From the NCBI RefSeq assembly GCF_016482825.1, contig NZ_JAEMNV010000005.1, positions 182,921 through 246,920 on the forward strand: a stretch of DNA of 64,000 nt. The letters are read 5' to 3'. Positions 43,779-52,936 of this stretch are shown here, piece by piece; position 1 is the stretch's first letter; each line of letters opens with the position of its first letter. The notes beneath the pieces were generated by a model. The model worked only from the letters and a program-made list of their open reading frames with translations. It was not told the origin of the DNA and did no database searches. Origin of the DNA: Antrihabitans stalagmiti. Its GTDB lineage: Bacteria; Actinomycetota; Actinomycetes; Mycobacteriales; Mycobacteriaceae. Position numbers and translations under genes: made by a program.

Positions 43779-44318
43779 CTATCGCCGGGAAGCGCGCGCA
43801 ACAATGGCCTCGTACGGACGCACCCTGATCCACAGCAGCGCCCACAGCACACCTAAGATCCAGCCGGCGAGTACATCGGTCAGCCAGTGCGCACCGAGAT
43901 AAACCCTCGACAGACCATCGAGGAAGGTACCGAGCGCACACAACGAGACGAGTAGGCGGCTCGGCCGACCGCGCAACCGCACGATCACCGCGGCGGCTGT
44001 GCACGCGAGGATCGCGGACAACATCGCATGACCCGACGGGAACGAATGTGTCGATTCGACGACGAGCCGGTCCGGAAAAGGCGGTCGATCCCGTCCGATC
44101 GCAAGTTTGGCGAGCGACATCACCAGCCAACCGGACAGCATCGAGCCGAAGATCAGCGTCGCTTCGCGCTGATGCGAGCGAGTGAGCAGGTAGACGGTGG
44201 CGATCATCGCTACGACGAAGAGGCCCACAAGGCCACCGACCGTCGTGATGGCCTCGAAAGCAGTCGTCAGCCAACCGATCCGGTGCGCGACGATCCAGTC
44301 GAGGACGAGCCGATCCAT
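43779..44318 (-). CDS. PAP2-family membrane phosphatase
   Basis: A 179-residue protein with five or six membrane segments and the three acid-phosphatase motifs: KLAIGRDRP, PSGH in HSFPSGHAML, and SRVYLGAHWLTDV. The catalytic His lies in the third motif and acts on the outer face. Substrates are lipid phosphates such as polyprenyl- or phosphatidylglycerol-phosphate. ATG 44318 starts one base after the stop of the 909-residue ATPase gene, so the two are linked in one transcript. Confidence 0.93.
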   Translation of the reverse strand: MDRLVLDWIVAHRIGWLTTAFEAITTVGGLVGLFVVAMIATVYLLTRSHQREATLIFGSMLSGWLVMSLAKLAIGRDRPPFPDRLVVESTHSFPSGHAMLSAILACTAAAVIVRLRGRPSRLLVSLCALGTFLDGLSRVYLGAHWLTDVLAGWILGVLWALLWIRVRPYEAIVARASRR

Positions 44319-44319
44319 G

Positions 44320-47049
44320 TCAGAGAACTCCCTGCCGAAGGTGGACGGTTCCGTCGTCGGCTACCCAGATCGGGACGTCGACGGTTGCCTCGACCGAGCC
44401 TCGTAGCGTGACGCGCAACTGCTCGTGCACCTCGATCGATCCGGTCGGCAACGGTAATCCGAGTCCGATGCAGGCGAGCACTGCGGTCGGTTCGCGATCC
44501 CAGCTACTTGCACGGCCTGTGCCGACGACGACGCCACGCACCGATTCGGAGACGAGTGGAAGGTCGAGCAGCCGAGCAAGTGCCGTCGCCGTCTCGATAC
44601 TTCCTGCCACGAGCGCATCCGGCGTCACCGCGACGGCAAACCATGGCTTGTCCAACACGAACGCATTCGCAGGATCGACGAGAGCACCGGTACTCACGCG
44701 CACACGATCGGACAGCGCTACGGCGTCGATGTCGAGTTTTCCTGCCGCGACGACACTCGCGAGTCTGCGGTAGGTATCGGCGACGACACCGGCGGACGGC
44801 GATCGCTCGGGCGCGGCCAGCCTGTCGATCAGGGTCTGAACCAGTTCGAGATCCAGACGATCGGGTCCGGCGAGCACGGCGCGCATCGCGTCCGCGTCGA
44901 CGTGCTCGAACGGGTCGAGCAAGCCCACAAAAGTCGAGTCGTCTGGGTGCCGGAGCGCGCCAAGGGGCGCGCCGTCGACGCTCGCATGCCGCCGCAGCCA
45001 CCACGCCACGTAACTGTCGGGGTCAGCGAGCAGCGGCCGCACGACGGCGTCACCGGCGAGCAAGGTCAGTGCCGTCGCCCACTTCGCGTCGTCGACCAGG
45101 TCGAGATCCCTGACAGCCGTGAATGTTTCGGGATCCTCCGCCAGGCCGGACCACCACTGCGCCTCGTCGTCCAGATCGTGATCGGGTCCGGTCGGAAGTT
45201 CGTCGCGGACGACGGTGAAACCCCAGCCGACGCCAACCGCACGCAACGCAGCGGCCCCGTAGGTCGCGACTAGCTCCGTATCGACTGTTCCGAAAGGCGA
45301 GTGCGCCACGAGCACCGAACGCAACGGCGCATCGGGTAGCAGCAGTTCGTCCGCCGACCGCAACTCACCGCCATCGTCGGGTAGCAACAGCAACCCGAGC
45401 CAGCTGGGCAGACGTTCGGGGTCGGTGACCCGAGCAGCCAACGTGAGGACAGCGGCTGCGAGCTCGGCCGCCTCGTCGTCGGAGTCGTCGGAGTCGTCGG
45501 AGTCTTCGATCCGAGCGCGCAGGTCGCCATCGGAAAGCAGGTCGGTCGCTCCGACGTGCGACGACCCGAGCCGGCCGAGCAACTCGTGCGCTGCCTCCGG
45601 ATGCACGAGACGCGCCCAATGCACGGGAATCGTTGTCGGTGAGTCGTTTCCGGTCGATTGAAGGTCGTCGGCGGTGACCGTCGTACGGGGTCCGGTGACG
45701 AGTCGTCCGTCGGCGAGAGGTACCGGCAACGCACCGAGTTCCTCGACCGCGATCGTGTCGATCACAAACGGCTCCAGGGCCGCATACAGCCTGTGCCACC
45801 ACGCGGGCGGCCTGTCGATGCCGCTCGACGCTTCGGCAACCCGAGCAAGACCGATGCGATGAACGTCGACGGCGGCGAGCGCGCGGGCATTCGACGTACC
45901 CGACAGTTCCGGAAGTACCAGCGCGGGAATCACTTCGGCAAGCAACTCGGCGAGCTCTGCTGTCAGATCGGGAAATACGGATGCTCGCGAGGGCGCTACG
46001 ACACGATCGCTGCCTTCGCCGACAACAGGAAGCCACGCGTGTGCGCGCAGCTCGCGAAATATCGCCTCACGCAACGCCGTGTCGACCTCACCCCTGGCGA
46101 AGGTCGGCACCGGGACGAGTGCGGCTCGTTGCGATATCGGCACTGCCGCAACGAAATCGGCATATCCAACGGCGATGTCGGCCAGACGTGCCTCCGGCAG
46201 CACACGACGCCTGTCCGGCTGCATACCGACGTCAGCAATCACGATCGCGGGCAGCGACAACTCTTCGTCGGAACGGGTCGGTGCCCGGAGCACATCGCCC
46301 GAGCTGGGGCGGATCACACCGTCGGCGACGGGCGCGAGCCAGCGTGCATGCGGAGTCCGGTACTGCCACCAGCACAGCGCACCGATGGAGATCTCCTCGA
46401 CGCCACGCGCCAGGTCGCGGGACTTCCGGACGAATTCCGTGTCACCGATCCGAATGCTCTGTAGCGCAGTCAGTTCCAACAACAGGTCGACCGCTTCGGT
46501 TGCCATGCCTGCGAGCAACGCGGCCGCATCGACGTCGGCGCGCAGCGTCAACACAACTTCGGTGTCCGCCCCCGCGACGGGTTGCGCCGTCGTCGGCCAG
46601 ACCAGACGCAACACCGGCGGTCGCACGGCAACGTCGATGCCCTCGTCCGCCAACCGCTCCTCGGTCGCTGCGAGCGAGAACTTGATCGACCCTGTCGTGG
46701 AACGTATTTCGATCTCGTCGCTCACCGAGACCGTTGCTGTGAAGCCGACACCGAACCTGCCGACACTGCCGTGCCCCGTGGCATCGCCGGGCTTACCCGA
46801 CGCGCGCAGTGCGGTCAGCGCCTGCACACCGGCGACATCCAGCGGAGCGCCGGTGTTCGAGACGTGCAATTGCGAGCCGACCGACCACACTGCCAGGCGC
46901 CCGGCGACGCCTGCCTTCGCGGCAGCATCCGCAGCGTTCTGGGCAAGTTCGGTCAGGAGGCGATCACGGTATCCGGATCGGACGAAGTCGTTCTCGGTCG
47001 CGGCATCCTCGCGCAGCCGGGTCGGCGAACTGCCCCAGGCAAGCAGCAA
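44320..47049 (-). CDS. Large GHKL-ATPase protein, sacsin/Hsp90 N-domain type
   Basis: A 909-residue protein with an N-terminal GHKL ATPase domain as in Hsp90 and sacsin: ELAQNAADAA (Mg-binding Asn38), SNTGAPL at the DxGxG position, and GHGSVGRFGVGFTA as lid and G2 loop. The other 700 residues, mostly alpha/beta and acidic (with an EDSDDSDDSDDE stretch), match no domain I know. Homologues occur in mycobacteria and relatives as sacsin-N-terminal-ATPase-like proteins of unknown role; chaperone-like activity is inferred. The visible start is TTG 47049, but coding-like sequence continues upstream to CTG 47088 with no ATG/GTG/TTG, so the true start is uncertain. It is followed by PAP2 and preceded by DUF3027. 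Confidence 0.85.
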   Translation of the reverse strand: MLLAWGSSPTRLREDAATENDFVRSGYRDRLLTELAQNAADAAAKAGVAGRLAVWSVGSQLHVSNTGAPLDVAGVQALTALRASGKPGDATGHGSVGRFGVGFTATVSVSDEIEIRSTTGSIKFSLAATEERLADEGIDVAVRPPVLRLVWPTTAQPVAGADTEVVLTLRADVDAAALLAGMATEAVDLLLELTALQSIRIGDTEFVRKSRDLARGVEEISIGALCWWQYRTPHARWLAPVADGVIRPSSGDVLRAPTRSDEELSLPAIVIADVGMQPDRRRVLPEARLADIAVGYADFVAAVPISQRAALVPVPTFARGEVDTALREAIFRELRAHAWLPVVGEGSDRVVAPSRASVFPDLTAELAELLAEVIPALVLPELSGTSNARALAAVDVHRIGLARVAEASSGIDRPPAWWHRLYAALEPFVIDTIAVEELGALPVPLADGRLVTGPRTTVTADDLQSTGNDSPTTIPVHWARLVHPEAAHELLGRLGSSHVGATDLLSDGDLRARIEDSDDSDDSDDEAAELAAAVLTLAARVTDPERLPSWLGLLLLPDDGGELRSADELLLPDAPLRSVLVAHSPFGTVDTELVATYGAAALRAVGVGWGFTVVRDELPTGPDHDLDDEAQWWSGLAEDPETFTAVRDLDLVDDAKWATALTLLAGDAVVRPLLADPDSYVAWWLRRHASVDGAPLGALRHPDDSTFVGLLDPFEHVDADAMRAVLAGPDRLDLELVQTLIDRLAAPERSPSAGVVADTYRRLASVVAAGKLDIDAVALSDRVRVSTGALVDPANAFVLDKPWFAVAVTPDALVAGSIETATALARLLDLPLVSESVRGVVVGTGRASSWDREPTAVLACIGLGLPLPTGSIEVHEQLRVTLRGSVEATVDVPIWVADDGTVHLRQGVL
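45475..45501 (-). repeat. Three tandem 9-bp units inside the large ATPase gene
   Basis: GTCGTCGGA (forward) three times at 45475, 45484 and 45493, in frame, coding the Asp-Asp-Ser repeat of an acidic linker. Slippage could lengthen or shorten the linker by three residues without a frameshift. Confidence 0.75.
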
Positions 47050-47100
47050 CGATTCGCGTAGCTGTCCGGTACCGAACGGGTCGGTCAGGTCGTCGATGCG

Positions 47101-47916
47101 TCAGTCCCGCTCGGCCGATACGGGATCCGCGCGTTCGGCGCCACGACCGGAGTCGGACACAACTTCGACGGCGGCGTCGTCGAACGCCTCGTACTGCGGC
47201 GACCCCGCGCCGGTCGGCAGTCGTGTGTCCGAATGTGCGCCGCACCCGTAGCCGACGTGCACGACGTGGCCGTCTGCGGCCAACTCGTTGCCGCAGACGC
47301 CGAAGGCGGCGTGTAGCGATCCGGCGAGCGGCAGATAGAAGCCGCACAGGCCGCAGGAGGAGGGAGCAGCCTTGGCCATCTCGGACTCGGGACCGTAGTC
47401 GCCCTCGTGCCACCGCTGCGCCGCATCTTCGCGCCCTTCGCGACTCATCGTCGACAGGCGACCGAAACCGAGCTCGAGTGCGACATCGTCGACTTCGGGA
47501 TCACCGTTCGCGACGTAGCCCGGCACGAGGCGCGGATCGTCGGCAGGCGGAGCGAGCAGATCGCCAGGTGCCAGATCGCCTGGCCGAATGCGCTGGTCCC
47601 ACGGCACCCAGTTCGGCGCGATGAGTGCGTCGGGTCCGGGTAGCAACGCAGATTCACTGACGGTGGGGTGATCGAAATCGGGATCGGTAGCGACGACGAC
47701 GGCCCACTGCCAACCTCGGTAGCCGGGCAAAGTCGCTTCGAAGCGATGTGTCGCAGCGGATTCGCCGTCGGCGCTGACGCCGACATAGGCACCCACGCCG
47801 TCCTCGCCGAGGTCGCTCAGAGCACTACGCGCCAGGTCGACTGCCTGTACCAGGATCTCGTGTATCTCGAACAGTTCCGGAGAAGAAGCAACGCTCACGA
47901 CTCCATTTTGCCGCAT
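47101..47916 (-). CDS. DUF3027 protein with Cys-rich putative zinc site (Rv0877-like)
   Basis: A 271-residue protein of the DUF3027 family, at the place of Mtb Rv0877 (divergent from the MFS gene Rv0876c). The C-terminal half has CGLCGFYLPL, VCGNELAADG and GYGCGAHS, giving CxxC plus two further Cys and a His, a probable zinc-binding module. The N-terminal part is alpha/beta (GWQWAVVVATDPDFDH). Function unknown. ATG 47916 is chosen; GTG 47898 is also possible. A run of starts in frame further upstream lies in non-coding-like DNA. Probably co-transcribed with the large ATPase gene. Confidence 0.85.
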   Translation of the reverse strand: MRQNGVVSVASSPELFEIHEILVQAVDLARSALSDLGEDGVGAYVGVSADGESAATHRFEATLPGYRGWQWAVVVATDPDFDHPTVSESALLPGPDALIAPNWVPWDQRIRPGDLAPGDLLAPPADDPRLVPGYVANGDPEVDDVALELGFGRLSTMSREGREDAAQRWHEGDYGPESEMAKAAPSSCGLCGFYLPLAGSLHAAFGVCGNELAADGHVVHVGYGCGAHSDTRLPTGAGSPQYEAFDDAAVEVVSDSGRGAERADPVSAERD

Positions 47917-47999
47917 CGATGCAATACCGTTCGCCGGTGGGCCGCTTTGGCGACTCGCCGAGGTAGTTGTTTGTCGCCTCGGTAGGACAGAATTGACCT

Positions 48000-49754
48000 G
48001 TGACCGACCGACGCGAGCCGAATGATCCCACCGGGGGATGGCCGAGCGCCGCTTCACAGCACCCCGGATTCGACAACTATCCACCGCGGCATGTACCGAC
48101 CCGGCGCCAGCCTCTGCCCCCTCTGCATCCAGTCGATCCGCCGCGCCAGCCCGATCGCGGCGGTGAGCCTGCGTACAACGACGATTCGCAGCCGCCCCCC
48201 GCCCCGGCACCGACCCGCGGGATGCGGCAGCCGCGCAAGCTGACGGTGACGCGCGTCGCCGCGATGCGGGGACGAGAACTCACCGGTCGCGGTTTCGCCA
48301 CGTTCCAGCGCGCAGCCAAGGCCGACGGTGCCGAGAAGTCGGGGCTCACAGCGCTGACGTACGCGACGATGGCAAATTTCGCGACCGACGCCGCGATTGC
48401 GATCGCTTTGGCGAACACCCTGTTCTTCTCCGCGGCGCAAGGTGAAAGCCAACTCAAAGTCGCGCTGTACCTGGCCATTACGATTGCCCCGTTCGCAGTG
48501 ATCGCACCGCTCATCGGGCCTATGCTCGACCGGCTGCAGCATGGGCGCAGAGTCGCGCTCGCATCGTCGTTCGGTTTGCGTGCCGTGCTCGCCGTAGTGC
48601 TCGTGTTCAACTTCGACAGTTGGCTCCTCTACCCCGCTGCCCTGGGCATTCTTGTGCTCAGCAAGTCGTTCTCCGTGTTGAAGAGCGCGGTAACGCCACG
48701 TGTCCTGCCGCCCGAAATCGACCTTGTGCGGGTCAATTCCAGGCTGACGGTGTTCGGACTGCTCGGTGGCACCATCGGCGCAGGCGCGCTCGCGGGTATC
48801 GCCGCGATCATCGCCGACTCGGCGGGCGCGCTGTGGTTCGCGTTCGTTCTCAGCGTCGCCGGCGCGTACCTGAGCATGCGTATTCCGGCGTGGGTCGAGG
48901 TCACCGAAGGCGAGGTCCCGGCCACGCTGACCTATCACGGCGACAGCGACTACTCGGCGCCGATCGACGACCCCGACCGCGGCGATTCGATCAAGCCGAG
49001 CAAGCGAAGGCAGCCACTCGGGCGTGCTGTGGTCACCGGGCTGTGGGGTAACAGCACGATCCGCGTTCTCACTGGATTCCTCACCCTCTTCGTCGCCTTC
49101 GTCGCCAGGTCCCGCTCCGAGCACGAGCCGCTCGTGCAGGCGGCGATGCTCGGTCTCGTCGGCGTCGCGGCCGGTCTCGGCAACTTCTCCGGCAACGCGA
49201 TCGGAGCGCGACTCTCGCTCGGCCGACCCGCGTTGCTCGTCGTTCGATGCACGATTGCGGTAACCGTGATCACCATCGTCGCGGCCTTCGTGGACAGCCT
49301 GGTCGCAGCGGCTGTGGTGGCGCTTGTGGCGTCCGCGGCGAGCGCACTTGCCAAGGTCTCCCTCGACGCGGCCATCCAGGACGACCTACCGCCGGAATCG
49401 ATCGCGTCCGCGTTCGGCCGCTCGGAGACCGCGCTGCAGTTGAGTTGGGTTGTCGGTGGCGCGCTCGGCGTGCTGCTCCCGACCAAGTTCTGGCTTGGGT
49501 TCACCGTCATCTCGGTGTTGCTCGCACTGGGAACCGTGCAGACCATCGTCAGCTACACCGGGCATTCCCTGCTGCCAGGACTCGGCGGCAACAGGCCGGA
49601 CCGCGCCAAGCAAGAGGTCAAGAAAGGCTTCGGCAGCCGGGTCGGCGGTCGATCGTTCAAACGTTCGGCCACCCCGTCGGCTGCCGCGGCAGGAACAGCG
49701 CGACAATCTCCGCAACCTTCGACCCAACCACCGACAGGAAACGCGCACTGGTGA
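48000..49754 (+). CDS. MFS transporter with long disordered N-terminus (Rv0876c-like)
   Basis: A 584-residue protein. The first 95 residues are Pro/Arg/Gln-rich and disordered (PPRHVPTRRQPLPPLHP), then about ten to twelve membrane segments starting near residue 125, with LIGPMLDRLQHGRRVAL as the MFS loop. About 45 C-terminal residues are again disordered and basic. Mtb Rv0876c has this build and the same neighbours. No substrate is known. GTG 48000 follows AGAATT by five bases, a weak candidate -10; there is no ribosome site. It overlaps the DUF2771 gene by GTGA. Confidence 0.9.
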   Translation: MTDRREPNDPTGGWPSAASQHPGFDNYPPRHVPTRRQPLPPLHPVDPPRQPDRGGEPAYNDDSQPPPAPAPTRGMRQPRKLTVTRVAAMRGRELTGRGFATFQRAAKADGAEKSGLTALTYATMANFATDAAIAIALANTLFFSAAQGESQLKVALYLAITIAPFAVIAPLIGPMLDRLQHGRRVALASSFGLRAVLAVVLVFNFDSWLLYPAALGILVLSKSFSVLKSAVTPRVLPPEIDLVRVNSRLTVFGLLGGTIGAGALAGIAAIIADSAGALWFAFVLSVAGAYLSMRIPAWVEVTEGEVPATLTYHGDSDYSAPIDDPDRGDSIKPSKRRQPLGRAVVTGLWGNSTIRVLTGFLTLFVAFVARSRSEHEPLVQAAMLGLVGVAAGLGNFSGNAIGARLSLGRPALLVVRCTIAVTVITIVAAFVDSLVAAAVVALVASAASALAKVSLDAAIQDDLPPESIASAFGRSETALQLSWVVGGALGVLLPTKFWLGFTVISVLLALGTVQTIVSYTGHSLLPGLGGNRPDRAKQEVKKGFGSRVGGRSFKRSATPSAAAAGTARQSPQPSTQPPTGNAHW

Positions 49755-50248
49755 GGCTCCAGCCCAAGACTGTCAAAATTCTCGCGCTGCTCGGCACCGG
49801 TGTTCTTGTGGTTGCCGTGGCGTTCTTTGCCGTGCTCTTTGTCCTCGTCAAGGACTCCGACCCACGCCTGCCTGCGGTGACCGCTTACGCCTACGGCGAA
49901 GCGATCACGGTCGAACCGACCAGGTACTGCGAATTGGACCTGACCGAGTGCAGCGAGGAGGGTTCGATCGCGAAGCTGCAGGTGCCGGTCGGTTATCCGT
50001 TGCAACTGTCGCTGCCGACGGAACTGTCGGACGCTCCGTGGCGGCTGTACGCGACCTACGACGGCCCGAACGGTCTCGAAATCGTCGAACAGGGCTACCG
50101 TCCCGGCCAGGCGACGGCGGTATCCGTTCGATCGAAGACAACGCCGGAGGCGAAGCTACTCGGCGTGGAGATCCGTCTGCCGTCGTCTGTCGTCGACGAG
50201 AACGGTGATCCGTTCCAGCGGGCGGTGTGGTTGATCGAGACTGCGTGA
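49751..50248 (+). CDS. Membrane-anchored secreted protein (DUF2771, Rv0875c-like)
   Basis: A 165-residue protein. One N-terminal membrane segment (about 11-33, ALLGTGVLVVAVAFFAVLFVLV) anchors an extracytoplasmic beta-rich domain with two Cys (YCELDLTEC) likely forming a disulfide. It matches DUF2771, Mtb Rv0875c, which also follows Rv0876c. GTG 49751 overlaps the MFS stop. The constant pairing suggests it works with the transporter; no activity is known. Confidence 0.87.
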   Translation: MRLQPKTVKILALLGTGVLVVAVAFFAVLFVLVKDSDPRLPAVTAYAYGEAITVEPTRYCELDLTECSEEGSIAKLQVPVGYPLQLSLPTELSDAPWRLYATYDGPNGLEIVEQGYRPGQATAVSVRSKTTPEAKLLGVEIRLPSSVVDENGDPFQRAVWLIETA

Positions 50249-50265
50249 GCGCGTCGGAGCGAGCC

Positions 50266-50682
50266 TCAGCTGTCGAGTTCGCGGGCGACGCCGCGGACGA
50301 CCTCGGAGATCCGCTGCGCGGTCTTGCGATCCGGGTACTTGCCCTTGCGCAGGTCGGGCTGCACGGTTGCTTCGAGCAGCGTGATCATGTCTTCGATCAT
50401 CCCGTGCAATTCGTCGGCTGTGTGCTTGCGCGCGACGGGTTCCTTGCGGACTCCGCCGTTGGCCTGCCGAATCGTCGGGGCCGGTTCGAGGACCTTCAAA
50501 CTGAGCGCCTGGGGTCCGCGGCGGCCTGCGGCCATACCGAATTCGACGCGCTGTCCGGGCTTGAGCAACTCGACTCCCTGCGGCAGCGCCGAGGAACGGA
50601 CATAGACGTCCTCGCCTTCGTCCTGCGATAGGAACCCAAAGCCCTTTTCGACGTCGTACCACTTCACCTTGCCGGTCGGCAC
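50266..50682 (-). CDS. cspB: Cold-shock protein with C-terminal extension (CspB-like)
   Basis: A 138-residue protein: residues 1-67 are a cold-shock domain ([32 protein letters not shown]) with RNP1 KGFGFL and RNP2 VYVR, binding single-stranded RNA or DNA as an RNA chaperone. Note Tyr and Arg in RNP2 where VFVH is usual. Residues about 68-138 form an extra helical region ([19 protein letters not shown], then Lys/Arg-rich) absent from ordinary 66-residue Csps but known in Mtb Rv0871. GTG 50682 has GGGTGAG upstream. The 5' region holds a perfect tandem 19-bp repeat. It converges on the DUF2771 gene. Confidence 0.93.
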   Translation of the reverse strand: MPTGKVKWYDVEKGFGFLSQDEGEDVYVRSSALPQGVELLKPGQRVEFGMAAGRRGPQALSLKVLEPAPTIRQANGGVRKEPVARKHTADELHGMIEDMITLLEATVQPDLRKGKYPDRKTAQRISEVVRGVARELDS

Positions 50683-50712
50683 CGCAGCTCACCCGTTCAT
50701 TTCTAAGAGGAC

Positions 50713-50750
50713 ACAGTTGGTTCTGCACAAAACAGTTGGTTCTGCACAAA
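50713..50750. repeat. Perfect tandem 19-bp repeat upstream of cspB
   Basis: ACAGTTGGTTCTGCACAAA at 50713-50731 and again at 50732-50750 without mismatch. It lies 31-68 bp before the cspB start (minus strand, where it reads TTTGTGCAGAACCAACTGT), in the promoter or 5'-UTR. The divergent small membrane protein gene begins 90 bp away. A dimer-binding operator, or a repeated RNA element in the cold-shock leader, are possible. Confidence 0.85.
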
Positions 50751-50840
50751 TAGGAACGCGCCCCGCCTTGTTGCGCAGGACGCGAATACCAAAGTCTACC
50801 CGCAGTGCAGAGTAGCGGCACACCCATTTACCGTTGACCC

Positions 50841-51068
50841 GTGGCCACCGAACCGGACTCGACCAGACCTCCCGTTCTGCTGGTCGGTGCGACGATCCTG
50901 TTCGTCGTCGGCGTCTGCGCGATTGCTGCGATGTTCGTCGTTGCAGCGGTGACCTCGGACGCTCCGCCGGATGCGCTGTATGGGGCTACACTCGCCGCGC
51001 CACTGGGTCTGCTGCTCGCGGTCGTGTACGCACTGCAGTCCGGGCGGCGCTCCCGAAACAAAAAATAG
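50841..51068 (+). CDS. Small two-helix membrane protein
   Basis: A 75-residue protein with two membrane segments (about 11-37 and 45-65) and a basic C-terminus (SGRRSRNKK). TACCGT lies six bases before GTG 50841 with no ribosome site, so the start is probably leaderless. The YccF-like gene follows after 34 bases. No family recognised. Confidence 0.72.
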   Translation: MATEPDSTRPPVLLVGATILFVVGVCAIAAMFVVAAVTSDAPPDALYGATLAAPLGLLLAVVYALQSGRRSRNKK

Positions 51069-51102
51069 GCGCCACAACCAGACGAAATCGAAGGAGTCGG
51101 CC

Positions 51103-51474
51103 ATGCGAATGCTGCTGAACATCATCTGGTTGCTCTTCGGCGGCCTCTGGCTCGCGCTCGGGTACTTCTTCTTCGGCATTCTGTGCTGCATTCTCATCAT
51201 CACGATCCCGTTCGGCCTCGCCTCGTTCCGGATCGGCGTGTACGCGCTCTGGCCGTTCGGCAAGACGATCGTCGAGCGCCCGACGTCCGGTGTGGCCTCG
51301 CTCATCGGCAACGTCATCTGGTTCATCGTTGCCGGCATCTGGCTGGCGATCGGCCATTTGGTGACGGCGTTCGCGATGGCGATCACCATCATCGGAATCC
51401 CGCTCGCCATTGCCAACTTGAAAATGATTCCGGTCTCGCTGATGCCACTTGGCAAGGACATCGTCGACGCCTGA
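51103..51474 (+). CDS. YccF-domain membrane protein (Rv0870c-like)
   Basis: A 123-residue protein with two similar YccF halves: LNIIWLLFGGLWLALGYFFFGILCCILIITIPFGLASFRIGVYALWPFG and IGNVIWFIVAGIWLAIGHLVTAFAMAITIIGIPLAIANLKMIPVSLMPLG. Each half gives two hydrophobic helices and the IPFG/IPLA turn. AAGGAG seven bases before ATG 51103 is strong. Mtb Rv0870c is the positional match beside the cold-shock gene. Function unknown. Confidence 0.92.
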   Translation: MRMLLNIIWLLFGGLWLALGYFFFGILCCILIITIPFGLASFRIGVYALWPFGKTIVERPTSGVASLIGNVIWFIVAGIWLAIGHLVTAFAMAITIIGIPLAIANLKMIPVSLMPLGKDIVDA

Positions 51475-51538
51475 GTAGATGGGGTACCCGGGTCGGGTAG
51501 GCATCGTCCGGAGGATTGGTTTCGCGACACCGATAAAC

Positions 51539-51554
51539 TGTGATCTTCATCACA
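51539..51554. promoter_or_regulatory. CRP/GlxR-type cAMP-receptor binding site
   Basis: TGTGATCTTCATCACA is a perfect match to TGTGA-N6-TCACA, the consensus for mycobacterial CRP (Rv3676) and corynebacterial GlxR. Mtb CRP is known to act on rpfA, whose gene lies 418 bp downstream here. The distance suggests a distant promoter with a long leader. Confidence 0.82.
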
Positions 51555-51791
51555 TCACGTCAGCGTCACGGTCGTACACCAAGTCGTTACGAGTTAGGAC
51601 ACGCCGTGTCTAGCTGCGAAGAGGCAAAATGCCGCACTCCGTTAACCAAAATTGTGTATGCGCGCGAACCGGTTACCAAATAGTGATTTTTGCCGCCCTT
51701 AGAAGTACGGTCATGACCGGCCGGAAGTTCGGCCGAAGTCCGGCCCGCCGCGCCAAACCCCGTCCCGCGGGCCCCGGACACCCGACGAATT

Positions 51792-52599
<808 letters not shown>

Positions 52600-52614
52600 T
52601 CCTCGCACACAGCG

Positions 52615-52656
52615 AAACGGCGGGCCCGCATCGAAAGATGCGGGCCCGCCGTTTTC
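52615..52656 (+). terminator. Strong hairpin terminator of rpfA
   Basis: AAACGGCGGGCCCGCATC (52615-52632), GAAA tetraloop, exact complement 52637-52654, then TTTTCGG. A textbook intrinsic terminator, probably serving also the convergent small gene at 52689-52877. Confidence 0.9.
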
Positions 52657-52688
52657 GGTCTTGCTCAGTTTTTGTGCTGTTCGCCGAC

Positions 52689-52877
52689 TCAGCGATTGAT
52701 GACAGTGTGCGGGTGAACGTAGGGCAGGTCCTCGACGGGCAGAGGGAATTCCGTGTCCTCGCCGAACGGTGACAGACCACCGGATCGCGACGACGAAAGC
52801 TCGGTCACGGCGACTTCGCCCTTCGGAGTCTTAGGCCACCCCGGATCGACATAGTTCTTCTTCACGTTGTTAACCAC
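52689..52877 (-). CDS. Small protein of unknown function (Rv0863 position)
   Basis: A 62-residue hydrophilic protein: VVNNVKKNYVDPGWPKTPKGEV followed by TELSSSRSGGLSPFGEDTEFPLPVEDLPYVHPHTVINR. It is Pro-rich, without membrane segments or Cys. It is divergent from the helicase-associated gene, exactly the arrangement of Mtb Rv0863 and Rv0862c, which supports it as a real gene. GTG 52877 or GTG 52865 may be the start; CAAAAT lies six bases before the first and no ribosome site is visible. Function unknown. Confidence 0.65.
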   Translation of the reverse strand: MVNNVKKNYVDPGWPKTPKGEVAVTELSSSRSGGLSPFGEDTEFPLPVEDLPYVHPHTVINR

Positions 52878-52936
52878 GAGCCTATTTTGACACGAGCCAC
52901 AGCTACGCACAGCACATGTATCTAATCTGGTACCTG

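Noticed and set aside
45475-45501. The GTCGTCGGA repeat as phase-variable contingency DNA
   Set aside because: Units are nine bases and in frame, so slippage would not switch the gene off, and three copies are too few to be strongly unstable.
48000-49754. The disordered N-terminus of the MFS protein as a wrongly chosen start
   Set aside because: The Pro/Arg-rich 95 residues have coding-type composition and the next in-frame starts lack ribosome sites, so a long N-terminus is plausible.
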